This document shows, in pieces, positions 1 through 10,998 of a DNA stretch of 64,000 nt. The notes under the pieces are model-generated. The model did not search any database, had not been told where the DNA came from, and saw only the letters and a list, made by a program, of their open reading frames with translations. The stretch is from contig CANMIX010000015.1 in assembly GCA_947497985.1 (NCBI GenBank), forward strand, positions 62,001-126,000, in the 5' to 3' direction. This DNA comes from an uncultured Paracoccaceae bacterium (GTDB lineage: Bacteria > Pseudomonadota > Alphaproteobacteria > Rhodobacterales > Rhodobacteraceae). Position numbers and translations under genes: made by a program. Positions within the stretch are counted from its first letter, which is position 1; every line of letters begins with the position of its first letter.

Positions 1-528
1 TGCCGACGCTGCATACAGGCTGACACGCCCATCTAAGTCCTTGGGCATGGCTGCACCTAAGCCCCAGGTCGGTAGGATTGGATCGAACTTGATACAGGCG
101 CGGACAAACATCAGTTCGTTGGATTGGCCGTTTTCAAAGCTGCGCACCGGGCTGATCGTGGCCGCATCAATCGAGTCCACGCAATCGGGATACTCACTGA
201 CATTGTCGGTCCAGTTAAATGGATCCAACTGCACCAGCTCCAGCCGCATCTGGGTTTCACAGTCGTCGATGAACGCAGCACGCGAACAGACGTCATCGCG
301 GATGTCATCGTGGGTTACCGCAACCCCGGTGCCCAGGCGCAATTCACGCACAGTCAGGTCCAAGGCGCGTTCCAACATCGAACCGCGCATCTGGATCAGG
401 CCCAATTCGATGGTGGTCAGCAGGATCAGCAATAAAAGCGGGAAGAAGATAACAAACTCAACCGTGATCGAGCCTTCTTCACTGCGACGAAAGCGGCGCA
501 TGTAATGCGCTAAGCGAGAACGGATCAT
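1..528 (-). CDS. TadE-like pseudopilin of the Tad pilus (3' end off the window)
   Basis: The frame is open for 176 codons from an ATG at 528 to the window edge, so the C-terminus is missing. After a short basic leader (MIRSRLAHYMRRFRRSEEG) comes a processing-site-like SEEGSITVEF segment and a hydrophobic stretch (VIFFPLLLLILLTTIELG), the hallmark of TadE-type pseudopilins that are cut by a prepilin peptidase and act at the inner membrane in Flp/Tad pilus assembly. The later part has paired cysteines. The ATG overlaps the stop of the upstream vWA gene by 4 bases (ATGA), so the two are translationally coupled. The family call rests on the N-terminal pattern; TadE versus TadF cannot be settled from the fragment. 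Confidence 0.8.
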   Translation of the reverse strand, partial: MIRSRLAHYMRRFRRSEEGSITVEFVIFFPLLLLILLTTIELGLIQMRGSMLERALDLTVRELRLGTGVAVTHDDIRDDVCSRAAFIDDCETQMRLELVQLDPFNWTDNVSEYPDCVDSIDAATISPVRSFENGQSNELMFVRACIKFDPILPTWGLGAAMPKDLDGRVSLYAASA

Positions 529-2201
529 TGTGTCAGCCTCAACTGGCGGATGGAGGTTGCGATGGATGCAAATGCATCGGAGATTTCTATGCCGTCGACG
601 TCAAAGAAGTGAGAGTCCGAACTTGCGCAGTTTTTCAGGACAGCCTGGCCGTTTGAGGGCGCCTCAAATCCAATCGTATATACAATGATCCCCTGCGCTT
701 TGGCCGTGTCACAGATCGCTTGGGTGCGGCTGTTCTTTTCGCTGCCCCCCACGGTGTCGTAGGCACCATATAGGTAGGTGTTACGCGCGGTCGATGAGCC
801 TAGGAAATCGGCATACAGGCGATCCGAGACATACTTCATGCTGGTGTCAGCCCAGAGATCGGCATAGCTGAGACGTTCAGAAGGAACCCCGCCTTCATCA
901 ACCCACGTGCAGCTGTACTTGCCGCAGCTTCGATATTCGCCTTCGCCATAGGGGTGGTCCTCATAGCCCCATCCGTCCCAATAGTATTCACCCTCTGAAG
1001 GATCGTAGGTGGAATAGAGGCCGGTATTCTCGTGGTACCAGACGTCAGACATCAATTCATCGCCGCGGAAGTGATCTTCGACGTAATACTGCGAAGTATT
1101 CTGCCCGTCGGTCATCAAGACGATGATCTTCAGCGTTTCCTTGTCGGTATAGGCCGCAGGCCGTGTCGCGAAATCCGGATCAATGTAGGGCGTATCACCG
1201 CTGGTCAGGTTCACAATCGCCGGGTTTATGCTGGGATCCAGAAGCGCTGTGCCCCATTTCATACCCAGATCGATCGAGGTGTTGCCCTCTGCGACCAAGT
1301 TTTGGATGAAGGTTTTCAGCGTACCGCTGTCCTTCTCCATCAAGAGCATTTCGCGTGACGAACGCTCGTCGCAGACCGGTAGGCTGATCATGCGATTGTC
1401 GTTTGACCGATAGTCGCTCGTATACCACGGAGAGAAATGCATCGTGCGGTCATAGGTATTCGTCAAGTTGATTGTCGACGAGGTGAAGTCGCTGGCCTCA
1501 AAGTTGATGCAGTTCGAATAGTACCCGTTGAGTGCATTTGAATAAGCGCCAGTGGTGTTTAGCTGGGCATAAAGCTCATCCGGACCAGAGACCTGCGTCG
1601 CATACGGAACAATCGACATCGACATTTTGCCGTCGATCGTATTCAGCCCGATGGCATCCACGAACTCTTGGGCTGCGATTTTCAAGTTCGGCAGGCGAGA
1701 ATTCGAATTCATTGAACCGGATACGTCCAGCACAAGCGAAATCTCAATATCGTCGATGCTCTCTTCGGCACGAGAGCGTGCTTGCAACATCAGCTCAGAG
1801 TCGCCAAACAACTGTAGATACTGGGCGGCAAACGGTGTTTCGATCGTGCTCTCGACCTTTTTGAAACCCTGGCCCTGATCCACATAAGGGGTGTCATAAT
1901 ACTCCCCAAGTCCAGATTTCTCCAGATAGTCCTGAACGACAGCTTCTGGCTCGAACTCTTGGTCCAAGTCCGCCGCTGCCAACACGGCCCGGTCCAATGT
2001 GTATTGCAGCACCGTTCGATCGCGTTCAAATCGCATCAAATCAATGCCGATACCGCCAACCATCAACATCAATAACGTGATGAGGATCATTGGTTTCGCC
2101 AGGACACCCTCTTCTTCTCGACGAAAGGCACGCAAAAGCGCGAATGTCGAGGTTGAGGTGCGCGGACGGAGAGATCTATCTTTTCGCTCGAACGCAGTCA
2201 T
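525..2201 (-). CDS. TadG-like protein with von Willebrand factor A domain
   Basis: 558 aa. A basic N-terminus is followed by one membrane segment (about residues 37-55, with the EEEGVLAKP pattern resembling TadE/G leaders) and then a vWA domain opening with LVLDVSGSM, where D159, S161 and S163 form a DxSxS MIDAS metal site. A second vWA-like strand, IIVLMTDGQN, lies in the middle of the domain, which is interrupted by an acidic, tyrosine-rich insert (around residues 390-430). TadG proteins are membrane-anchored factors of Tad pilus loci with a surface-facing vWA domain. A purine-rich AGGTGATT precedes the ATG. The gene runs directly into the TadE-like gene with a 4-base overlap. The role in pilus assembly is inferred from family and context. 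Confidence 0.85.
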   Translation of the reverse strand: MTAFERKDRSLRPRTSTSTFALLRAFRREEEGVLAKPMILITLLMLMVGGIGIDLMRFERDRTVLQYTLDRAVLAAADLDQEFEPEAVVQDYLEKSGLGEYYDTPYVDQGQGFKKVESTIETPFAAQYLQLFGDSELMLQARSRAEESIDDIEISLVLDVSGSMNSNSRLPNLKIAAQEFVDAIGLNTIDGKMSMSIVPYATQVSGPDELYAQLNTTGAYSNALNGYYSNCINFEASDFTSSTINLTNTYDRTMHFSPWYTSDYRSNDNRMISLPVCDERSSREMLLMEKDSGTLKTFIQNLVAEGNTSIDLGMKWGTALLDPSINPAIVNLTSGDTPYIDPDFATRPAAYTDKETLKIIVLMTDGQNTSQYYVEDHFRGDELMSDVWYHENTGLYSTYDPSEGEYYWDGWGYEDHPYGEGEYRSCGKYSCTWVDEGGVPSERLSYADLWADTSMKYVSDRLYADFLGSSTARNTYLYGAYDTVGGSEKNSRTQAICDTAKAQGIIVYTIGFEAPSNGQAVLKNCASSDSHFFDVDGIEISDAFASIATSIRQLRLTQ

Positions 2202-2544
2202 TGTTAATCACCTGATGGACCACCGGCAGAAGGGTGCAACGGTGGCTGGTTTTCAAAGATATTCTCATTTAGATATGATTTAGAAAGGTGACCAAAATTG
2301 GGCGCAAATTAGCCAAAATCGCCTGTTTTTGTTGACAATTCTGAACAGTTCCGTGTCAAATAGAGTGGCTGTTTCCAAACTGGGAACCGGCAATTCCGAT
2401 GGCTTAACGAATCGAGTGAGCACGAGTCGTCACAGAAAAGAGCTTTTCACAAATTGCTTAAAAAATTGGCAAAGTATAAACGTTTAAATGCTCACATTCC
2501 AAAGATGAAGCAGTGAGTCGTCATAAACTTTTGGAGTAGGTGGA
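2202..2544. other. Gene-free stretch between divergent tadG and gdhA
   Basis: 343 bases, AT-richer than the flanking genes, expected to hold both divergent promoters. On the plus strand TTGACA stands at 2332-2337 with a weak TCAAAT-type -10 about 18 bases further. Several A/T runs follow up to the Shine-Dalgarno GGAGTAGGTGG just before 2545. No ORF or RNA structure was recognised. Confidence 0.5.
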
Positions 2545-3975
2545 ATGCACCTTCAAAAAGAACCCAGCTTCCGCGAGAGCGTGGACTTGATGTTCAACCG
2601 GGCTGTTGCCCTGATGGACTTGGCTCCGGGGCTAGAAGAAAAAATCCGCGTCTGTAACGCCACGTATACAGTCCGGTTCGGGGTACGCTTGCGGGGCGAA
2701 ATCCGCACTTTTACTGGCTATCGTTCGGTACACTCCGAACATATGGAACCGGTCAAAGGCGGGATCCGTTTTGCCACCGGGGTCAACCAGGATGAAGTCG
2801 AAGCGCTTGCGGCGCTGATGACTTATAAATGTGCGCTGGTCGAAGCACCGTTCGGGGGCTCCAAAGGGGGCCTGTGCATCGACCCGCGCGAATACGAAGA
2901 ACATGAGCTGGAACTGATCACCCGCCGTTTCGCCTATGAATTGGCCAAACGCGACATGATCCACCCGGCACAAAACGTGCCTGCACCCGATATGGGAACA
3001 GGCGAGCGTGAGATGGCCTGGATCGCAGACCAATATCAGCGCATGAACACCACCGACATCAACGGCAAGGCCTGTGTGACGGGCAAGCCGCTGAACGCCG
3101 GTGGTATCGCCGGCCGGGTCGAGGCGACAGGGCGCGGGGTGCAATATGCGCTGCGCGAATTCTTCCGTCATCCCGATGACGTGGCCAAGGCCAATCTTAC
3201 GGGCTCTCTGGATGGTAAACGTGTCATCGTACAGGGTCTGGGGAACGTGGGCTATCACGCGGCCAAGTTCCTGAGCGAAGAAGACGGCAGCATCATCACC
3301 GGTATCATTGAGCGCGACGGTGGATTGTTCAGTGACACAGGTTTGGATGTCGAAGAGGTCCGTCAATGGATCATGAAACACGGCGGTGTCAAAGGCTATC
3401 CAAACGGCCAATACGTCGAAGACGGCGCTGTGCTGCTGGAAGAGGATTGCGACATTCTGGTCCCAGCTGCTTTGGAAGGGGTGATCAACCTCTCCAATGC
3501 AGATCGCGTCAAAGCCCCGCTGATCATCGAGGCTGCAAACGGTCCGGTGACGGCAGGTGCAGATGACATCCTGCGCAAAAAGGGCTGCGTGATTATCCCT
3601 GACATGTATGCCAACGCCGGTGGTGTGACGGTTTCCTATTTTGAATGGGTCAAAAACCTCAGCCATATCCGGTTTGGTCGTATGCAGCGCCGTCAGGAAG
3701 AGGCGCGCCACCAATTGGTGGTTGATGAGCTTGAGAAACTCTCCTCTTCCATGGGCAATACCTGGACGTTGGATGGCAAGTTCAAGGAACGCTACCTGCG
3801 TGGCGCCGATGAGCTGGAGCTGGTGCGTTCTGGTCTCGATGACACCATGCGCGTTGCCTATCAAGCCATGAGCAAGATCTGGCACGAACGCGACGATGTG
3901 GATGATTTGCGCACCGCTGCCTATCTGGTCTCTATCGACAAAGTTGCCAGCAGCTACCGCGCCAAGGGGCTTTAA
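2545..3975 (+). CDS. gdhA: Glutamate dehydrogenase (Glu/Leu/Phe/Val dehydrogenase family)
   Basis: 476 aa, normal for the hexameric bacterial enzyme, which interconverts glutamate and 2-oxoglutarate plus ammonium with NAD(P)(H) in the cytoplasm. Visible family signatures are PVKGGIR with K71, the YKCALVEAPFGGSKGG block with K95 and the catalytic K107, PAPDMGTG, the VTGKP segment, the GRVEATGRG hinge and a Rossmann GLGNVG motif at 231-236. An excellent GGAGTAGGTGG ribosome site sits directly before the ATG. It stands alone between the divergent Tad genes and a terminator at 4008-4035. Cofactor preference cannot be read with confidence. Confidence 0.93.
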   Translation: MHLQKEPSFRESVDLMFNRAVALMDLAPGLEEKIRVCNATYTVRFGVRLRGEIRTFTGYRSVHSEHMEPVKGGIRFATGVNQDEVEALAALMTYKCALVEAPFGGSKGGLCIDPREYEEHELELITRRFAYELAKRDMIHPAQNVPAPDMGTGEREMAWIADQYQRMNTTDINGKACVTGKPLNAGGIAGRVEATGRGVQYALREFFRHPDDVAKANLTGSLDGKRVIVQGLGNVGYHAAKFLSEEDGSIITGIIERDGGLFSDTGLDVEEVRQWIMKHGGVKGYPNGQYVEDGAVLLEEDCDILVPAALEGVINLSNADRVKAPLIIEAANGPVTAGADDILRKKGCVIIPDMYANAGGVTVSYFEWVKNLSHIRFGRMQRRQEEARHQLVVDELEKLSSSMGNTWTLDGKFKERYLRGADELELVRSGLDDTMRVAYQAMSKIWHERDDVDDLRTAAYLVSIDKVASSYRAKGL

Positions 3976-4007
3976 ACCCGTCTGCAGGGTGACCATTCGA
4001 CCCGCAG

Positions 4008-4035
4008 AACGCGCCTCTTCACCGGGGCGCGTTTT
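4008..4035 (+). terminator. Rho-independent-like terminator after gdhA
   Basis: A perfect 8-bp stem AACGCGCC (4008-4015) / GGCGCGTT (4026-4033) with a 10-base loop, followed by a short T run. It lies about 33 bases after the gdhA stop. Confidence 0.7.
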
Positions 4036-4128
4036 CACATGCTATCACGGCTGCAAAATCCATCGTGGCGGCGGCGCACAAGCGCGGGTAATCTCGGTAA
4101 ACCACAAACTGATTCCCGGAGCCTTTTT

Positions 4129-4506
4129 ATGAAGCGCATTTTCCCGGCTGTCCTGCGGATTTCAGCAGCAGTCGCCCTCGTCGTTCCTTTGACGTCAGCC
4201 CCCGCCCTTGCCCAGGACAGCAAAGAAGACAGCTGTCGTTATCAGGGAGAGGTCATGAGCGCCGTCCAAGACGTACGCCGCAAACGGGTCAAAGAGGAAA
4301 ACGCCGAAGCGCGTATCTTGGCCTCCGAGCCGGAGTGGCCCGAACAATATTCCAAAGCCATTCCCCAGTTGGTCAAACATGTCTATGCTCAAAAGCGCAG
4401 CGATCTGCGCGGCGTCGACCTCGGCGCGCTGTTTGAGGAACAATGCCTGTCCAATTGGGACCAGATCCAGCAGTTGCAAAACGATCTGCAGCAGCCTTCG
4501 AATTAA
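4129..4506 (+). CDS. Small secreted protein of unknown function
   Basis: 125 aa from an ATG at 4129 preceded by GGAG (4118-4121). An upstream in-frame ATG at 4039 would start inside the terminator region and would bury the signal peptide, so it is not chosen. The product begins with a classical signal peptide (MKRIFPAVLRISAAVALVVPLTSAPALAQD, cut after ALA). The mature part is about 100 aa, charged, with two cysteines (in SCRYQG and EQCLSN) that could pair in the periplasm. It sits just upstream of dnaG but nothing links it to replication. Family not recognised. Confidence 0.75.
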   Translation: MKRIFPAVLRISAAVALVVPLTSAPALAQDSKEDSCRYQGEVMSAVQDVRRKRVKEENAEARILASEPEWPEQYSKAIPQLVKHVYAQKRSDLRGVDLGALFEEQCLSNWDQIQQLQNDLQQPSN

Positions 4507-4537
4507 AACGACTTAAACTCGGAAGATCCAGCACACC

Positions 4538-6529
4538 ATGGCCCTGCCGCCCGGCTTTCTTGATGAACTGCGCAATCGCATCAGCCTGTCTGATGTGGTC
4601 GGGCGCAAGGTGACCTGGGATCAGCGCAAAAGCCAGGCAGCCAAAGGGGACTATTGGTCTCCCTGTCCATTTCACCATGAAAAGACCGCGTCTTTCCATG
4701 TGGAGGACCGCAAAGGGTTCTATTATTGTTTTGGGTGTCATGCCAAAGGGGATGCACTGAAATTCGTGCAGGAAACCGAAAACGTCGGCTTTATGGAGGC
4801 CGTCGAAATCCTGGCCCGCGAGGCCGGGCTGGAACTGCCCAAACGCGACCCGCGCGCGCAGCAGCAACAGGACCGCCGCGTCCTTCTGGCCGAGGTTATG
4901 GAGCAGGCGGTGCAGTTCTTTCGCCTGCAATTGCGTACCGGTCGCGCAGATCAGGCGCGCGCCTATTTGCAACGTCGTGGCTTGACGCCTGAGGCATTGG
5001 AACGTTGGGAAATCGGTTTTGCCCCCGATGGTTGGCAGAACCTTTGGGATGCGCTGCGGGGCAAAGATGTCCCCGAAGATCTGATCATTGCGGCGGGTCT
5101 CGCGAAGCCGTCAAACAAAGGCGGCAAGCCCTATGATACCTTTCGCAACCGGATCATGTTCCCGATCCGTGATGCGCGGGGGCGTGCGATTGCCTTTGGT
5201 GGGCGGGCGATGGATCCCGATGACAATGCCAAATACCTGAACTCGCCCGAGACCGAGCTCTTTGACAAAGGGCGTAGCCTGTACAACCACAAAAACGCGC
5301 GCGCCGCTGCAGGGCGTGAAGCGCCGCTGTTGGTCGCCGAAGGCTATATGGATGTAATTGCGCTGGCCGAGGGAGGCTTTACGGCTTCGGTCGCTCCCCT
5401 TGGGACGGCGATTACTGAAAACCAGCTGCAGATGCTGTGGCGCATGTCGGATGAGCCGATCATCGCGCTGGACGGGGACAAGGCTGGCATTCGCGCCGCT
5501 ATGCGATTGATCGACATGGCATTGCCGCAACTTGAGGCCGGGAAATCCCTGCGCTTTGCGGTGATGCCCGACGGCAAAGATCCCGACGATCTGATCCGGG
5601 CCGAAGGGCCAGAGGCCGTGCAGGCCGTTTTGGACAAGGCCATTCCAATGGTGCGCCTGCTTTGGCAGCGCGAGACCGAGGGGAAGGTCTTTGACAGTCC
5701 CGAACGCAAAGCCGCGCTCGACAAGGCGCTGCGTGAAAAGATCAAACTGATCCGCGATCCCTCCATTCGCAAACACTATGGCGAAGACATCAAAGAACTG
5801 CGCTGGCAGCTGTTTCGTGGCAACCGGCCATCTGGGGCGGGGCGGGCGGATTTCAAATCGCGTGGATCTCGCGGAGGCAGCGGGTTTCGTGACGGCGGCC
5901 GTGCTCCCTGGAGAGGAGCGCCTGCGGGACCGGTCTCGACAACGCGTGCGTCTTTGCTGGCGGGGGCAGAGGATGGCGCTTTTGTGCAGATGCGCGAAGC
6001 CGTGGTCCTGGCCACGTTGATTTCGACCCCTGGAATAGTTGCTGAATACGAAAGCAATCTGGACCGTTTGGAATGCCGCGACGTCGATCATGCGATGCTG
6101 CGTGATCTGATCTTGCGGGTCGGAATTGATGCGCCAGACCGGCTGCGCGATGAGATTGATTATAATTTGGGTCCTCATGCCCTTGAAAACCTCATGGCGC
6201 TGCGCCATGTCGCTATCAGTGCCGGCGTGCGTAACCCTGGCGATGAAGAAACCGCCCGGCTTGTTCTGGGAGAGGAGATCGCAAAACTCGAATCTGCGCG
6301 TGGACTGGATGTAGAACTCACCGAAGCAGCTGAAGACATTCGCGCGCTTGAGGATGAGGCTGTGACGTGGCGTTTGCGGCAGGCTGCCCAGGCCCGCAAT
6401 GAGGCCGTGCGCAGTGAAAGTGAAGACCGGGCGAATTACGACGTTGCGGATAACGGGGTGCGGCTAGATCGCGAGGAAAGAGACAGTTTTGGAGCCTTGT
6501 TGGACCGAATCGGCTTCTCTAAAAAATGA
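4538..6529 (+). CDS. dnaG: DNA primase DnaG
   Basis: 663 aa; synthesises RNA primers for lagging-strand replication with the DnaB helicase. The N-terminal CHC2 zinc-binding domain shows C43, H46, C64 and C67 (CPFHHEKTASFHV, YYCFGCHAKGD). The catalytic core follows, with a TOPRIM segment LLVAEGYMDVIAL and the acidic metal motif ALDGDKAG. A Gly/Arg-rich linker (about residues 430-470) joins the C-terminal helicase-interaction domain. It lies upstream of rpoD, a dnaG-rpoD order widely conserved in bacteria, here with a 142-base gap. Confidence 0.96.
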   Translation: MALPPGFLDELRNRISLSDVVGRKVTWDQRKSQAAKGDYWSPCPFHHEKTASFHVEDRKGFYYCFGCHAKGDALKFVQETENVGFMEAVEILAREAGLELPKRDPRAQQQQDRRVLLAEVMEQAVQFFRLQLRTGRADQARAYLQRRGLTPEALERWEIGFAPDGWQNLWDALRGKDVPEDLIIAAGLAKPSNKGGKPYDTFRNRIMFPIRDARGRAIAFGGRAMDPDDNAKYLNSPETELFDKGRSLYNHKNARAAAGREAPLLVAEGYMDVIALAEGGFTASVAPLGTAITENQLQMLWRMSDEPIIALDGDKAGIRAAMRLIDMALPQLEAGKSLRFAVMPDGKDPDDLIRAEGPEAVQAVLDKAIPMVRLLWQRETEGKVFDSPERKAALDKALREKIKLIRDPSIRKHYGEDIKELRWQLFRGNRPSGAGRADFKSRGSRGGSGFRDGGRAPWRGAPAGPVSTTRASLLAGAEDGAFVQMREAVVLATLISTPGIVAEYESNLDRLECRDVDHAMLRDLILRVGIDAPDRLRDEIDYNLGPHALENLMALRHVAISAGVRNPGDEETARLVLGEEIAKLESARGLDVELTEAAEDIRALEDEAVTWRLRQAAQARNEAVRSESEDRANYDVADNGVRLDREERDSFGALLDRIGFSKK

Positions 6530-6671
6530 AACCGCCCGTTAAAATGACGTTTTGCTAAGGAAGTCCAAAAGAAATTTGGGTAAACGGGGTGACGAATCAA
6601 AACTTCGCGCTAATGATTCGGGTGACCGAATCGTTCCGCCCTTGAACCCAGCCCCTTGTGAGGAGCATTGA

Positions 6672-8660
<1,989 letters not shown>

Positions 8661-8676
8661 CGCCAGACCAAATTAC

Positions 8677-8704
8677 AAGGCGCCCTTTTGGGGCGCCTTT
8701 TTTG
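8677..8704 (+). terminator. Rho-independent terminator of rpoD
   Basis: A perfect 9-bp stem AAGGCGCCC (8677-8685) / GGGCGCCTT (8691-8699) with a 5-base loop and a T tract. Confidence 0.9.
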
Positions 8705-8720
8705 TTCTTGGGGATATTCC

Positions 8721-9203
8721 TTGCGCCATTTTCTCAGCCTCATAACAATCTGTGTCGGCTCCGCAGCTCTCGCCTGTCCCAATGGCAGCGAGACCCTAGT
8801 GTCCTGCAGCATGGATGGCGGTAAAAAACAACTGCAGACCTGTATTGCCGGGGATCAAGTGCTCTACCGGTTTGGCGCAACAGACCGCAGTCCGGATCTG
8901 GATCTTATCCGCCCGGTGACCGAGGTCGATTTTTATCCCTGGCCGGCGGCGAGCCACACAATTTGGGAAGAGATGAAATTTGAGAACGGTGGCTTCTCAT
9001 ATCTTGTGTCCTACGCGCAGGAACGCGATCCGCGCACGCCAGAGATCAGCGGTCAGGTCGTCGTGCAAAAGGCAGAAGAGACGTTGGCGACACTCACCTG
9101 CGACCCCGGTAGCCTCCGCTCAGCCGGTTACCCTTTGCCGATTTTTGACGCCAAGGTTGCGGCAGGGCAGCAGTTCAACCGCGCGACCTATTCATGGGAG
9201 TAG
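8721..9203 (+). CDS. Small secreted protein, TTG start, function unknown
   Basis: 160 aa if begun at the TTG at 8721, preceded by GGGGAT. An ATG at 8688 lies inside the rpoD terminator and is unlikely. The product then opens with a signal peptide (LRHFLSLITICVGSAALAC). Six cysteines are in the mature part, including two close pairs, suggesting disulfides in the periplasm. Its end overlaps the start of the DCC thiol protein gene by 10 bases, so both are probably co-translated and may share a thiol-related role (inference). No family recognised. Confidence 0.65.
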   Translation: MRHFLSLITICVGSAALACPNGSETLVSCSMDGGKKQLQTCIAGDQVLYRFGATDRSPDLDLIRPVTEVDFYPWPAASHTIWEEMKFENGGFSYLVSYAQERDPRTPEISGQVVVQKAEETLATLTCDPGSLRSAGYPLPIFDAKVAAGQQFNRATYSWE

Positions 9204-9655
9204 CGCCCGCCCCGGCGCGTGGTAGCGACGCGCTTATCCTCTTTGATGGCCACTGTGTGCTGTGTTCGAGGTTGGTTCAGTGGGTCTTGCGCCGTGACAA
9301 GGATGCGTATTTCCAATTCGCCACGGCGCAATCGCCGTTAGGGCAGGCGATCTATGGTGATCTTGGCCTGCGCCGCGATGATCTGGACACGATGGTGGTT
9401 CGCCTCGACGGTGCGTTTCATTTGCGTTTGGATGCTGTCGCCGCTGTGGCGGGAAAATTGCCGTTCCCGTGGCGTGTTCTGTTGCTGCTCAAATACCTGC
9501 CGCGGTGGGGCAAAGATCCTGCCTATAATTTGATTGCTCAAAACCGTTACCGTCTGTTTGGCCGCAACGCTCAGTGTTTGATACCTACACCCGAGGTGCA
9601 AGACCGTTTTGCCGCCGAGGGATTCGCCAAACAGCCGCAAAAATCTAAAGTTTAG
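9194..9655 (+). CDS. DCC family thiol-disulfide oxidoreductase-like protein (DUF393)
   Basis: 153 aa. The opening FDGHCVLCSRLVQW carries the DxxCxxC motif that names the family, followed by a conserved R-rich core (VLRRDKDAYFQFATAQS) and the typical C-terminal NRYRLFGR segment. The family has a thioredoxin-like fold and is thought to act as small cytoplasmic or membrane-associated thiol-disulfide proteins; substrates are unknown. The ATG at 9194 overlaps the preceding secreted-protein gene. Confidence 0.85.
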   Translation: MGVAPAPARGSDALILFDGHCVLCSRLVQWVLRRDKDAYFQFATAQSPLGQAIYGDLGLRRDDLDTMVVRLDGAFHLRLDAVAAVAGKLPFPWRVLLLLKYLPRWGKDPAYNLIAQNRYRLFGRNAQCLIPTPEVQDRFAAEGFAKQPQKSKV

Positions 9656-9890
9656 GCCCTAATTTTTGCGGGCTTTAGCCGAAGCCAGAGTGGACAGTGC
9701 TGAGGATTTTGGCGAATTGTTAAATTTCATTGATAAATCGTTAAACTTTCGTCCAAACGATGCAGATCCTATCCAAAGGGATATATATGCTTCACCCAAA
9801 GACAGGCGGTGGTGGCGTTGCTGGGCCCTATCGGCTGGATTAAGTTGTTTGCAGTTTAATGAATTATTAGGAAATCGCAGGGGATGACAA

Positions 9891-10190
9891 ATGGTCTACA
9901 GTAATGTCAATGAAGCTCTGGGCGCTTTGGATCGCAAGGTTGAGGTGCTGAACAATCTGGTACTCGCAAATGATTTTCTGGTGTCTTGCATGCGGGAAGA
10001 GGCGGAACGGCTTCATGTGATGGGGGGCGATGAAACGCGTGAAATGCTGCGCGAACGGGCCCGCCGCAAGTTTCGTCAAAACGACGGAGAAGAGCCGAAC
10101 CCCGCAGTTCTGTCCATTCTCGAACAGGCCCTTGGCAATGGGCACACCGCGGAAATTATTCCCTTCCCTCGGGAGATGCGCGCAGGCTGA
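9891..10190 (+). CDS. Conserved small cytoplasmic protein, unknown
   Basis: 99 aa with a good AGGGGA ribosome site before the ATG. The sequence is helical and charged (DRKVEVLNNLVLANDFLVSCMREEAERL, then ERARRKFRQ), with no signal peptide or membrane segment. It looks like a short coiled-coil protein. A 235-base spacer separates it from the DCC gene and a terminator-like hairpin follows at 10332. No family recognised. Confidence 0.6.
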   Translation: MVYSNVNEALGALDRKVEVLNNLVLANDFLVSCMREEAERLHVMGGDETREMLRERARRKFRQNDGEEPNPAVLSILEQALGNGHTAEIIPFPREMRAG

Positions 10191-10528
10191 AACGACCCGT
10201 CGGAGCATCGCTGACGTCCTCCGTCGTACAGCCTCCGCATGACATAAGATCAACCGACCTCACCACTGCCCCCAAGCAATCCGGGATGAGGACCAGATGA
10301 TCAGATGATACCGTATTAATGTATCTACGCTGGGGGTTGAGCCCCCTTTTTTGATGTCAAACAGCCGGATAAATGAACCGGCAAGCACAGGCTTGTGATG
10401 CGGGTTTATTCGTATTAGGCACCGTCCTACCTAAGTAACACATCAGACGCATCCTGAACAAAGCCGCCATCAATCTTCGCGGTGCAGGGTGCCACGTGAA
10501 CCTATTTCGGCAAGGAAAGGCTTTTACT
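10191..10528. other. Gene-free stretch with a terminator and possible small RNA
   Basis: 338 bases between two small genes. Its one clear element is the G5/C5 hairpin with a T6 tail at 10332-10352. The tail could close the gene ending at 10190 or a separate short transcript. A small inverted repeat (CCGG...CCGG, near 10372) and a CTTGTG...TATTAG promoter-like pair follow before the ATG at 10529. No ORF supported. Confidence 0.4.
10332..10352 (+). terminator. Terminator-like hairpin
   Basis: Five G (10332-10336), loop TTGAG plus one base, five C (10342-10346), then six T. Short but all G-C stem. Confidence 0.65.
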
Positions 10529-10963
10529 ATGTCTGTTCGGTTTTCTTCACTTTTGGCGGTGCTGACCGCCGTGTCACTTGCTTTGCCAGTTCAGGCTGCA
10601 AACGGAGTGTTTCGCGCCAAGAACGATATGCGGGTCGCGCCCCGCGACAATGTTTTGATCGAAGTCGGCGGCTTTACCCAGAATGCGGGTCTTGAAGACT
10701 ACTGGTGTGCTGTGGGCGACTATCTGCACCGGGTGCAGAAAACCGGGTGGAACCAAAAGGTTTATGTCGCCCGTGGCCTAGGTCCGGCGCAAGTTGTGAA
10801 CAGTCGCGACGCAGTGCTCTTTACGTTGGATCCGAATGCCGCCGGTGTGGCCCCATTGGACAAAGAGTTTCGGGTTGTGGGGACCCTTTCGGTCGGCCGC
10901 GCCAAAAGCGTGAACTCAGCCTTCTACAGCTGCGATCGATTTCCAACCCTGTTTCGGGATTGA
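10529..10963 (+). CDS. Small secreted protein of unknown function
   Basis: 144 aa from the ATG at 10529, which has AAGGAAAGG 9 bases upstream; a GTG at 10496 in frame lacks such a site. A signal peptide (MSVRFSSLLAVLTAVSLALPVQAA) is followed by a compact domain with two cysteines (YWCAVGDY and FYSCDRF) likely to pair. The mature part is rich in beta-forming stretches. It is 35 bases upstream of the YjbQ gene. Family not recognised; periplasmic location is predicted from the signal only. Confidence 0.7.
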   Translation: MSVRFSSLLAVLTAVSLALPVQAANGVFRAKNDMRVAPRDNVLIEVGGFTQNAGLEDYWCAVGDYLHRVQKTGWNQKVYVARGLGPAQVVNSRDAVLFTLDPNAAGVAPLDKEFRVVGTLSVGRAKSVNSAFYSCDRFPTLFRD

Positions 10964-10998
10964 TCCAGAGGGCGTGGTTTTATCAAAGGGTGGCGTGA

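Noticed and set aside
2632-4038. 468-codon open frame opposite gdhA
   Set aside because: It is the antisense shadow of a well conserved gene in GC-rich DNA, has no domain, signal or ribosome site, and would run into the gdhA terminator.
4039-4128. Longer start for the secreted protein at 4129
   Set aside because: It would place the signal peptide inside the protein and start just after the terminator without a ribosome site.
9666-9887. 73-codon frame with a TTG start between the DCC gene and the next small gene
   Set aside because: No ribosome site and no protein-like features; the region contains AT-rich promoter-like sequence instead.
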